A DNA stretch of 15,715 nt from DSOS01 sp035286585 (lineage in GTDB: Bacteria > Chloroflexota > Anaerolineae > Anaerolineales > UBA4823), in NCBI GenBank assembly GCA_035286585.1, contig DATEDC010000217.1:1-15715 (forward strand), given 5' to 3'. The notes under the pieces are model-generated. The model saw only the letters and a list, made by a program, of their open reading frames with translations, was not told where the DNA came from and made no database searches. A program made the position numbers and the translations under genes. Below are positions 9,168 through 15,715 of the stretch, piece after piece (position 1 is the stretch's first letter; every line of letters starts with the position of its first letter).

Positions 9168-10189
9168 GCGGTCTGCAGGTGGTGCTCCTCAGCCTGCTGT
9201 TTGCTTTCCTGCTGGCGGCGATTTTTCACCCCCAGCGTGGGTTGCTGATCCAATGGCGTGCTCGCAGCGTCTCCGCTCGCCGGGCGGAGGTGGAAGACGC
9301 CCTCAAATACCTGTTGAAGCAAGAACAAAGCGGGCGGCATGCTTCGCCAGAGGCGTTGGCTGGCGCCATGCATCTATCCGGGACGGAGACCCTGGGCTTG
9401 ATCACCCGCATGGAAGCCCAGGGGCTGCTCAAAACCTCGGATGGCGGCCTGCGCCTGACCTCGGAGGGGGAGAGTTGGGCTTTACACGTGGTCCGGGCGC
9501 ACCGCTTGTGGGAGCGCTACCTGGCCGACGAGGCGCGCCTGCCCTTGCAGCAGGTCCACCACGAAGCCGAGCGCCGCGAGCACAGCATGAGCCCCGAGCA
9601 GCTCGATGATTTGGAAGCCTCTTTGGGTCACCCCCACCAAGACCCGCATGGCGATCCCATCCCCACCCGCGCAGGAGAAGTCCAGCCCACCGGAGGCACC
9701 CCGCTGACCGCCTGGCCGGCGGATACCCCGGGAAGGATCGTGCACCTGGAAGATGAGCCGCCCCTGGCATTCGCTCAGATACTGGCGGAAGGGCTGCGCC
9801 TGGGGCAGACGATCCGCGTGCTGGGTGCCACACCGCAGCGAATGGTGCTGAGCGATGGCGAGAATGAATACCGCCTGGCTCCCGCGGTGGCGGTAAACGT
9901 GTATCTGGTTCCCATACCGGAGAGGTGGGAAGCTCAATCCGGAGTGATGCCGCTCTCGCAGCTTCCGGACGGCGCCTCAGGGGAGGTAGTCGCATTGGAT
10001 GACGCCTGCCAGGGCTTCACCCGCCGGCGCCTGCTCGACCTGGGGATGACGCCCGGCGCCAGGCTGCGGGCTGAGATGCGCAATGTCTTTGGCGACCCGC
10101 GCGCCTACCGGGTGCGCGGCACGTTGATCGCCCTGCGCCGGGAGCAGGCGGCGCAGGTTTGGGTAAAGTTGATTAAGGTGGAAGGTTGA
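9164..10189 (+). CDS. membrane-anchored DtxR-like regulator with C-terminal FeoA domain
   Basis: 341 residues, GTG start overlapping the previous stop (GTGA). Residues 4-21 form a single hydrophobic helix followed by a basic stretch (HPQRGLLIQWRARSVSARR), which predicts a cytoplasmic body. Next comes a DtxR-like winged helix (about 42-105) and dimerisation domain (about 106-168) that keeps the metal ligand set: D45, H113, E117, H132, E136, E139, H140. An SH3-like segment follows (about 185-250), and the C-terminal 75 residues (262-338) are a clear FeoA domain with RRRLLDLGMTPG and YRVRGTLIALRR. FeoA proteins work with FeoB, whose genes follow directly. It could be a membrane-bound iron-sensing regulator, or a FeoA scaffold whose DtxR part senses metal without binding DNA. 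Confidence 0.85.
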   Translation: MSGLQVVLLSLLFAFLLAAIFHPQRGLLIQWRARSVSARRAEVEDALKYLLKQEQSGRHASPEALAGAMHLSGTETLGLITRMEAQGLLKTSDGGLRLTSEGESWALHVVRAHRLWERYLADEARLPLQQVHHEAERREHSMSPEQLDDLEASLGHPHQDPHGDPIPTRAGEVQPTGGTPLTAWPADTPGRIVHLEDEPPLAFAQILAEGLRLGQTIRVLGATPQRMVLSDGENEYRLAPAVAVNVYLVPIPERWEAQSGVMPLSQLPDGASGEVVALDDACQGFTRRRLLDLGMTPGARLRAEMRNVFGDPRAYRVRGTLIALRREQAAQVWVKLIKVEG

Positions 10190-10191
10190 TC

Positions 10192-11004
10192 ATGGCGGAA
10201 AATTGCGAAAATTGCCCCGCGCACTCGCACCTGGCTCAAATGGGCTTGAAGCTGGATAAATTCGACCGCATCGTTGCCCTGGCGGGCAATCCCAACACCG
10301 GTAAATCCACGCTGTTCAACGCCCTGACCGGCCTGAAACAGCACACTGGCAACTGGCCCGGCAAGACGGTCAGCCGGGCGGAGGGCGGCTATGAGTTCAA
10401 CGGGCTGCGCTACAAGCTGGTGGACCTGCCGGGGACCTATTCGCTGCTCTCGGCCTCGCAGGATGAGGAGATCGCCCGCGATTTTATCCTCTTTGGGCAG
10501 CCGGATTGCACCATTGTGGTCACGGACGCAACCGCCCTGGAGCGCAACCTGAACCTGGTTCTGCAGGTGCTCGAGATTACGGATAAGGTGGTGGTGGCGG
10601 TCAACCTGATGGACGAAGCCCGCCGCAAAGGGATCGAAGTGGACACCCGCAGCCTGAGCCGCGACCTGGGCGTGCCAGCCATCCCGGTGGTGGCGCGCAG
10701 CGGTGAAGGTCTGCCGGCGCTGTTGGGGACGGTCGCCGGGGTGATCGGCGCTGAGATCCCTACCCGGCCGCGGCGCGTGGAAGGCACGCCGGAATTTCAA
10801 CTGGCTGTATCCGAGCTGGTGCCGATGATCGAGGCCATGGCGCCGGGGATGCCGAACGCCCGCTGGCTGGCGATCCGGCTGCTGGATGGCGACGCACGGG
10901 TGCAGCAGGCTCTGCTCAGCGGTGAGCTCGTGCAACTGGCTGCCCGGCAGGGTGGGAGCAGCGAACAATTCAGCCGCAAAATCGCTCTCGAAGGCGCCCA
11001 ATGA
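10192..11004 (+). CDS. feoB: FeoB small GTPase domain protein (N-terminal half of ferrous iron transporter)
   Basis: Cytoplasmic G-protein part of the FeoB ferrous iron transporter as a separate 270-residue protein. G1 is GNPNTGKST (32-40), switch I is in GNWPGKTV (53-60), G3 is DLPGTYS (78-84), G4 is NLMD (138-141) and G5 lies near ARSGEGL (168-174). The helical regulatory region follows and the chain stops after about residue 265, in the loop before the membrane part. A Cys-x2-Cys pair (C5, C8) lies at the N-terminus. The ATG at 10192 has GGAAGG 6 bases upstream; a TTG at 10186 overlapping the previous stop (TTGA) is an alternative. The membrane half starts 52 bases downstream in another frame. 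Confidence 0.92.
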   Translation: MAENCENCPAHSHLAQMGLKLDKFDRIVALAGNPNTGKSTLFNALTGLKQHTGNWPGKTVSRAEGGYEFNGLRYKLVDLPGTYSLLSASQDEEIARDFILFGQPDCTIVVTDATALERNLNLVLQVLEITDKVVVAVNLMDEARRKGIEVDTRSLSRDLGVPAIPVVARSGEGLPALLGTVAGVIGAEIPTRPRRVEGTPEFQLAVSELVPMIEAMAPGMPNARWLAIRLLDGDARVQQALLSGELVQLAARQGGSSEQFSRKIALEGAQ

Positions 11005-11056
11005 AAAGCGGAAACTTTGCTAAAGGCGTCTAAACAGGGTACATGGGACGGGATAG

Positions 11057-12478
11057 ATGACCCCACACGCTGCGGATATGCAGCCAAATGAAATTCAACC
11101 AGCGGATATATTCGCCCGCGCTGAGGCGCTGCGCCGTGGCCTGAGCGTCAGCTTCCGCGATGAGACGGTCAGGTCGATCTACAGCGAAGCGGAACGGATC
11201 GCCAGCCGGTCTGTCCGGGCAGGCGAGGGGCAGCGCTGGGACCTGGATCAGCGCATCGACCGGCTGATCACCTCGCCGGTCTTTGGGCTGCCGCTGATGG
11301 TTCTGATGCTGGCCGTGGTTTTCTGGCTGACGATCAGCGGCGCGAACGTGCCCTCTCAGTGGCTCGCCAGCGGCTTGTTCTGGCTGGAGAGACAGGCGGC
11401 GACCTTAATGGATAGCTGGGGCGTGCCCTGGTGGATCACCGGTTTTGTCTGGCACGGCGTCTACCGCGGCCTGGCCTGGGTGGTGAGCGTGATGCTGCCG
11501 CCGATGGCGATTTTCTTCCCCCTCTTCACCATCCTGGAAGACCTGGGCTACCTGCCGCGCGTGGCTTTCAACCTGGATTTCTTGTTCAAAAAAGCCGGCG
11601 CGCACGGCAAGCAGGCGCTGACCATGACAATGGGCTTCGGCTGCAACGCTGCGGGGGTGATCTCGACCCGGGTGATCGACTCGCCGCGCGAACGGCTGAT
11701 CGCTATCCTGACCAACAATTTCGTGCCCTGCAATGGGCGCTTTCCTACGTTGATCATGCTGGCGAACGTGTTCGTGGCCGCGGCTTTCCCGGTGGCTTTC
11801 GCTTCCCTTGCGGCTGCCGGGTCGGTGGTTGTGGTTGTGCTGCTGGGGATCTTGTTTACGCTTTTCGTCTCCTGGCTGCTTTCGCGCAGCATCCTGAAGG
11901 GCGAGGCGTCCGCCTTCACCCTGGAGCTGCCGCCTTACCGGCGCCCGAACTTCAGCCGGATTCTATACACCTCGATCATCGATCGCACCATCTTCGTGCT
12001 CTGGCGGGCGCTGCTGACCGCCGCGCCCGCGGGAGCGGCTATCTGGGTCTTGGGCAATATCTATTTCGGGGGCGCCAGCATCGCCCAGCATATCGCCAAC
12101 CTCCTCAACCCGTTGGGTTTGCTGGTCGGGCTGGATGGGGTCATCCTGCTGGCGTATATCATCGCCATCCCCGCCAATGAAATCGTCGTCCCGACCATGA
12201 TGATGGTTTACCTGGGCGCCGGCATGATGACGGATATCCCTTCCCTGGGCGGGCTGCGAGCGCTGCTGGTCGAGGGGCATGGCTGGACTTTGCTGACCGC
12301 CGTCAACCTGATGCTCTTCGCCCTCTTGCACAACCCGTGCGCTACGACTATCTTGACGATTTATAAGGAAACCGGCAGCCGTAAGTGGGCTGTTTTTGGG
12401 GCTTTGATGCCCCTCGGCCTGGCTTTCCTGGTGACGTTCCTTACCGCGAGTCTCGCCAGGCTGTTCGGCTTGATGTAG
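11057..12478 (+). CDS. feoB: FeoB membrane core (C-terminal half of ferrous iron transporter)
   Basis: Polytopic membrane half of FeoB, 473 residues. It opens with the end of the helical domain (DETVRSIYSEAERIA, 35-49), then the transport core with both gate repeats: GFGCNAAGV (193-201) and NFVPCNGRFPTLI (221-233). Late in the chain are AIPANEIVVP and HNPCATTILTIYKETGS. This GFGCNAAG/PCNGRFP style is that of the FeoB branch common in clostridia and related bacteria. No GTPase domain is present; it is supplied by the upstream gene. A TAG immediately precedes the ATG in frame, so this is not a simple single-base frameshift of one gene. Ribosome site is weak (GGGA 5 bases before ATG). Last gene of the operon; three inverted repeats begin right after the stop. 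Confidence 0.9.
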   Translation: MTPHAADMQPNEIQPADIFARAEALRRGLSVSFRDETVRSIYSEAERIASRSVRAGEGQRWDLDQRIDRLITSPVFGLPLMVLMLAVVFWLTISGANVPSQWLASGLFWLERQAATLMDSWGVPWWITGFVWHGVYRGLAWVVSVMLPPMAIFFPLFTILEDLGYLPRVAFNLDFLFKKAGAHGKQALTMTMGFGCNAAGVISTRVIDSPRERLIAILTNNFVPCNGRFPTLIMLANVFVAAAFPVAFASLAAAGSVVVVVLLGILFTLFVSWLLSRSILKGEASAFTLELPPYRRPNFSRILYTSIIDRTIFVLWRALLTAAPAGAAIWVLGNIYFGGASIAQHIANLLNPLGLLVGLDGVILLAYIIAIPANEIVVPTMMMVYLGAGMMTDIPSLGGLRALLVEGHGWTLLTAVNLMLFALLHNPCATTILTIYKETGSRKWAVFGALMPLGLAFLVTFLTASLARLFGLM

Positions 12479-12558
12479 AACAGGTTTTAACCTGTTCGAC
12501 AAACGTAGGACAAGTTGACAACTTTTCCACCAAACGTAGGATGAGTTTTAACTTGTCC
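12479..12558. repeat. three tandem inverted repeats with 31-base period
   Basis: Palindrome 1 (12479-12496) is AACAGGTT, TT, AACCTGTT, perfect. Palindrome 2 (12508-12528) is GGACAAGTT, GAC, AACTTTTCC with one mismatch. Palindrome 3 (12539-12558) is GGATGAGTT, TT, AACTTGTCC, fully paired as RNA if two G-U pairs are allowed. Palindromes 2 and 3 are each preceded by CAAACGTAGGA (12500-12510 and 12531-12541), giving the 31-base period. A run of five T (12563-12567) follows the third, so it may also act as a weak terminator or leader hairpin for the ABC gene. Confidence 0.8.
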
Positions 12559-12579
12559 AACATTTTTAAGGGAGATCGT

Positions 12580-13500
12580 ATGGAAACGACTATCGTGATT
12601 TACGCTCAAGGTTTGCTCAAGTCCTATGGACGCATCCAGGCTTTGAGAGGCGTGGACCTGGAAGTCCGCCAGGGCGAAATCTTCGGATTCCTCGGGCCGA
12701 ACGGAGCCGGCAAGACCACCACCATCCGCTGCCTGCTGGACTTGATCCGCCCGAATGGCGGCGCGCTGCGCGTGCTGGGCATCGATCCCCAGGCGAATCC
12801 GGTGGCGGTCCGCAGCCGGATGGGCTACCTGCCGGGCGAGCTGCACTTCGACGAAGGTATGACCGTAGAAAGGGCTCTGCGCTATTTAAATAAGCTGCGT
12901 GGGGGCCGGGCTGATTGGAGTTACGTGCTACGGCTGGCGGAGCGCCTGGATTTGAATCTAAAGATGGCGATTCGCAATCTCTCTAAAGGCAATAAGCAGA
13001 AAATGGGCGTGCTGCAGGCCCTGATGCACCGTCCCGAGCTGCTCCTGCTGGATGAGCCCACCTTTGGCCTGGACCCGCTGGTGCAGCAAGAGGTGCTGCG
13101 CATGGTGGCGGAAGCCAGGGAGCAGGGCGCGACCATCTTCTTCTCCTCCCACATCCTGAGCGAGGTGCAGGAGATCGCCGACCGGGTGGGCATCATCCGG
13201 CTGGGCAAGGTGGTCGAGGTGGCGGAGACGGCTTCGCTCATCAACCGCTCCCTGCGCCGGGTGCATTTGCGCTTCCGCGCACCGGTTGACCCTAGGGAGC
13301 TGACGGGCGTCCCAGGTGTGACCATCCTCTTCCAGGACGACGGCCTGAGCGCCACGCTGCAGGTGGAAGGGGAGATGGATGCCCTGATCAAAAAGATCGC
13401 CGCTTTCCAGGTGGTCGATATGGAGATCGAGCGCCCCTCCCTGGAAGAAATTTTCCTGGCTTATTATGAGAGGGAGCGGGTCAGGGTCAACTCCACCTAG
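12580..13500 (+). CDS. ABC-2 type transporter ATP-binding protein
   Basis: ATPase subunit of an ABC exporter, cytoplasmic face of the membrane, 306 residues. Walker A GPNGAGKTT (39-47), signature LSKGNKQK (134-141; the K-G-N form is usual in ABC-2 systems), Walker B LLLLDEPT (154-161), D-loop GLDP and H-loop His191 in FFSSHILSE. A C-terminal extension of about 90 residues is typical for partners of ABC-2 permeases. The ATG at 12580 is chosen for AAGGGAG 5 bases upstream; the frame is open back into feoB but without similarity. The permease gene follows after 57 bases. Export substrate unknown. Confidence 0.94.
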   Translation: METTIVIYAQGLLKSYGRIQALRGVDLEVRQGEIFGFLGPNGAGKTTTIRCLLDLIRPNGGALRVLGIDPQANPVAVRSRMGYLPGELHFDEGMTVERALRYLNKLRGGRADWSYVLRLAERLDLNLKMAIRNLSKGNKQKMGVLQALMHRPELLLLDEPTFGLDPLVQQEVLRMVAEAREQGATIFFSSHILSEVQEIADRVGIIRLGKVVEVAETASLINRSLRRVHLRFRAPVDPRELTGVPGVTILFQDDGLSATLQVEGEMDALIKKIAAFQVVDMEIERPSLEEIFLAYYERERVRVNST

Positions 13501-13557
13501 CGCAGACCCGGCATGAGAAGCGTTCTTTGTTCAAAAGTAAATACGTGAGGTGTAAAA

Positions 13558-14433
13558 ATGTTCACCATCTTTTGGTATTCTCTCGGCCGCTCGCGCGGCC
13601 AGATCCTGGGCTGGGGCCTGATCCTGGCGGTTTTGGGCGGCTACCTGGTTGGCTTTTACGATACGCTGGCAGAACAACAAGAGGTTATGGAGCAGCTCCT
13701 GCACAGCTACCCTCCGGAGCTGATGGCTTTCTTCGGCGATTTTGGCCAGATGTTTACCCCGCAGGGCTACCTGCACATAGAGTTTTTCTCCTACATGCCG
13801 CTCATCCTGGGTATTTATGCCGTGCTGGCGGGCAGCGGCCTGCTGGTCGGGGACGAGGAAAGCGGCACCCTGGACCTGCTCATGGCGCAACCGCTCAGCC
13901 GCACGGCGTTCTACCTGGGGCGTCTGGCTGCTTTTGCGACCACCACGTTCCTGATCCTGCTGGTCACCTGGGCCGGCTTTGCGGTCGTGGTGCCCGGCAC
14001 CACCATGGATGTCACGCCGCTGGACCTCGCCGCGCCTTTCCTGTCTCTATTCATCTTTTTAATGCTGTTTGGGTTTCTGGCGCTTCTCTTGAGCATGCTG
14101 CTGCCCTCCCGGCGCTTCGCCGCGATGGCCGGCGGGATGCTGCTGGTAGCCAGCTTTTTCATCTCCTCGCTGGCGCGCATTGACGATAACCTGGTAAAGG
14201 TGGCGGAGTATTCGCCGTTTAATTATTACCAGGGAGGCGAGGCGATCATCGGCCTGGATTGGGGCTGGATTGGTGGGCTGCTCGGCTTTGCCCTGCTGTT
14301 CGCCCTGCTTGCCTGGTGGCGCTTCGAGCGCCGCGATATCCGCGTCGGCGGCGAGGGTGGCTGGGGCGTGTCCTTGCCCGCTTTCCTGAAGCGCAGGCGG
14401 TTCAGATCTGAAAGGCTTTCATCACAACTATAA
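13558..14433 (+). CDS. ABC-2 type transporter permease
   Basis: Membrane subunit that pairs with the upstream ATPase, 291 residues and six hydrophobic helices. The first helix follows a short N-terminus (FTIFWYSLGRSRGQ), then a large extracytoplasmic loop rich in acidic and aromatic residues (about 38-75). The segment LLVGDEESGTLDLLMAQPLSR is the cytoplasmic coupling region typical of this family. The chain ends in a basic tail (KRRRFRSERL). GAGGTG lies 5 bases before the ATG. The RidA gene starts 37 bases downstream and may be co-transcribed. Confidence 0.9.
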   Translation: MFTIFWYSLGRSRGQILGWGLILAVLGGYLVGFYDTLAEQQEVMEQLLHSYPPELMAFFGDFGQMFTPQGYLHIEFFSYMPLILGIYAVLAGSGLLVGDEESGTLDLLMAQPLSRTAFYLGRLAAFATTTFLILLVTWAGFAVVVPGTTMDVTPLDLAAPFLSLFIFLMLFGFLALLLSMLLPSRRFAAMAGGMLLVASFFISSLARIDDNLVKVAEYSPFNYYQGGEAIIGLDWGWIGGLLGFALLFALLAWWRFERRDIRVGGEGGWGVSLPAFLKRRRFRSERLSSQL

Positions 14434-14470
14434 GTCGAGAGTTCGCAATAATCCGAAAGGAGTGCTGGGT

Positions 14471-14866
14471 ATGGACTTCCACCGGACTTACTCCGGCGCG
14501 CCCTGGGAGGCGCAGGTGGGCTACTGCCGCGCCTTGCGCGCCGGGGAGCACATTTACGTGACCGGCACCGCCCCCGTGGATGAACAGGGTAACTGCTACG
14601 CCCCCGGGGATGGCTACGACCAGACTCGCCGCTGCCTGGAGATCATCCGGCGCGCCTTGCAGGACCTGGGCGCCGACCTGGACTGCGTGGTGCGGACGCG
14701 CATGTTCGTGACGGATATCACTCGCTGGGCGGAGTACGGGCAGGCCCACGGGGAAGCTTTCGCCGGTCACCCGCCGGCGACCACCATGGTCGAGGTCAAA
14801 TCCCTGATCGACCCGCAAATGCTTATCGAGATTGAGGCTGACGCGCTCTGCCCGGAGGGGAGTTGA
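14471..14866 (+). CDS. RidA/YjgF-family protein lacking the catalytic arginine
   Basis: Small trimeric-fold protein of the Rid family, 131 residues from the ATG at 14471, which has AAAGGAG 8 bases upstream; a GTG at 14462 is inside that ribosome site. RidA itself hydrolyses reactive enamines/imines and needs an arginine in the P-A-R-S-C-V-E-V motif. Here the same place reads PATTMVEV, with Thr for Arg, while the IEIEA-type acidic segment (LIEIEADAL) is kept. Such arginine-less Rid proteins belong to subfamilies without known deaminase activity, so the enamine role should not be assumed. Confidence 0.88.
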   Translation: MDFHRTYSGAPWEAQVGYCRALRAGEHIYVTGTAPVDEQGNCYAPGDGYDQTRRCLEIIRRALQDLGADLDCVVRTRMFVTDITRWAEYGQAHGEAFAGHPPATTMVEVKSLIDPQMLIEIEADALCPEGS

Positions 14867-14881
14867 TCTACCGCCAGGCGT

Positions 14882-14910
14882 TTGATCACAGGCTTGATCT
14901 GTGAGATAAT
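14882..14910 (+). promoter_or_regulatory. promoter with operator-like dyad upstream of ppgK
   Basis: TTGATC (14882-14887), a 17-base spacer and GATAAT (14905-14910). Within and around the spacer is a perfect dyad TCACAG, seven bases, CTGTGA (14886-14891 and 14899-14904), placed where a repressor would block polymerase. The transcript would start near 14917 with a leader of about 100 bases. The rest of the 14867-15018 gap shows no gene. Confidence 0.5.
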
Positions 14911-15018
14911 CAATCTGCTCGCTGGTCGCTCGGCCTGAGCATGGGGTAGATTTTTCCCGCCAGCCTCGACCCGGGCGGTTGCTGAACTCATTCCATAAAT
15001 ACATAGCGGAGGTGCCGG

Positions 15019-15715
15019 ATGGAGATTTTAGGCATCGATGTCGGCGGTACGGGCATCAAGGGCGCTCCAGTCGATGTAGAAAAAGGTGTTTTGCTGGCCC
15101 AGCGCTACCGCCTGAGGACGCCTCGCTCCGGCAAGCCCTTGCCGATGGCGAAAAAAGCGGCTGAAATTACCCGCTACTTCGCCTGGCAGGGGCCGATCGG
15201 TCTTGGTTTCCCGGCTGTCGTTCAGCATGGGGTGACGAAAACCGCCGCTAACGTCCATCCCACCTGGATTGACGCCGACGCCGCGGCGCTGTTTTCCGAA
15301 GCGACCGGCTGCCCGGTCGTGGTGCTCAACGACGCCGACGCCGCCGGCCTGGCCGAGATGACCTTCGGCGCAGGGCGGGAACGCGCCGGCGTGGTGCTGG
15401 TGGTCACCCTGGGGACGGGCATCGGCAGCGCCTTGTTCAGCGATGGGCGCCTGCTTCCCAATACCGAGCTGGGGCATCTCGTGATTGATGGCTATGAGGC
15501 TGAGCTGCGCGCTTCCGACGCGGCTCGCAAGCGCGAGAAATTGTCCTGGAAGAAATGGGGGCGACGGCTGGGGAAATACCTGGGCACCCTGGAGGGGCTG
15601 TTCTGGCCCGATTTGATTATCATCGGCGGCGGGATCAGCACGAAATTCGACCAGTTTGGGCCATTCCTCAACCTGCGCGCCGAGGTGGTCCCTGCTCAGC
15701 TATTGAATGAAGCCG
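15019..15715 (+). CDS. ppgK: polyphosphate glucokinase, ROK family, 3' end missing
   Basis: Cytoplasmic sugar kinase that phosphorylates glucose with polyphosphate and/or ATP. The frame runs from ATG 15019 (GCGGAGGTG 5 bases upstream) to the window end, 232 codons, of about 250 expected. Phosphate-binding IDVGGTGIKGAP is at residues 5-16, the catalytic aspartate is in LNDAD (D105), and TLGTGIGSALFSDG and PNTELGHL follow. The ROK zinc motif (C-x-C-G) is absent, and a charged stretch (SDAARKREKLSWKKW) stands there instead, as in polyphosphate-type enzymes. The LIIIGGGIS segment close to the end fits the family. Family assignment is firm; polyphosphate preference is inferred from these features. 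Confidence 0.88.
   Translation, partial: MEILGIDVGGTGIKGAPVDVEKGVLLAQRYRLRTPRSGKPLPMAKKAAEITRYFAWQGPIGLGFPAVVQHGVTKTAANVHPTWIDADAAALFSEATGCPVVVLNDADAAGLAEMTFGAGRERAGVVLVVTLGTGIGSALFSDGRLLPNTELGHLVIDGYEAELRASDAARKREKLSWKKWGRRLGKYLGTLEGLFWPDLIIIGGGISTKFDQFGPFLNLRAEVVPAQLLNEA

Noticed and set aside
12500..12558. Possible CRISPR remnant (two repeats at 31-base spacing)
   Set aside because: The space between the repeats is itself palindromic and similar in both units, there are only two units and no cas genes.

Overview
The window is GC-rich bacterial DNA, densely packed with genes that mostly sit on the plus strand. Gene content and sequence style suggest a Chloroflexota (Anaerolineae-like) genome. 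Pointers are a FeoB of the GFGCNAAG type split into two genes, a two-domain multicopper oxidase beside a ZIP transporter, a polyphosphate-type glucokinase, an AMP-forming acetyl-CoA synthetase and a GT39-like membrane glycosyltransferase. That assignment is inference; no rRNA or other phylogenetic marker is present.

Layout. Bases 1-819 hold the 3' part of a DMT/EamA transporter. Convergent to it, a minus-strand pair follows: acs (4546 down to 2639) and a membrane glycosyltransferase (to 835), whose start overlaps the acs stop but is out of frame by one base. Bases 4547-4833 are a divergent promoter region. It carries a TTGACA/TAAAAT promoter in each direction and two overlapping palindromes on the rightward one.

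Bases 4834-12478 look like one eight-gene metal operon: Tat-exported multicopper oxidase, ZIP-type transporter with an extracytoplasmic domain, ICMT-like membrane methyltransferase, unknown six-helix membrane protein, DtxR/MntR-type regulator, membrane-anchored DtxR-like protein carrying a C-terminal FeoA domain, FeoB GTPase half and FeoB membrane half. Several neighbours overlap by 4 bases, which suggests translational coupling. The likely theme is iron (or manganese) oxidation, uptake and sensing, with the encoded regulator(s) acting on the palindromes at the operon promoter. This coupling is inferred, not shown.

After feoB come three tandem inverted repeats (12479-12558). Then follow an ABC-2 type exporter (ATPase and permease), a RidA-family protein lacking the usual catalytic arginine, and a promoter with a dyad in its spacer that leads into a polyphosphate/ROK glucokinase gene cut by the window end.

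The most promising material for a new system is the metal operon: a membrane-tethered DtxR-FeoA protein next to a soluble DtxR and a split FeoB, with an oxidase and a ZIP transporter upstream.
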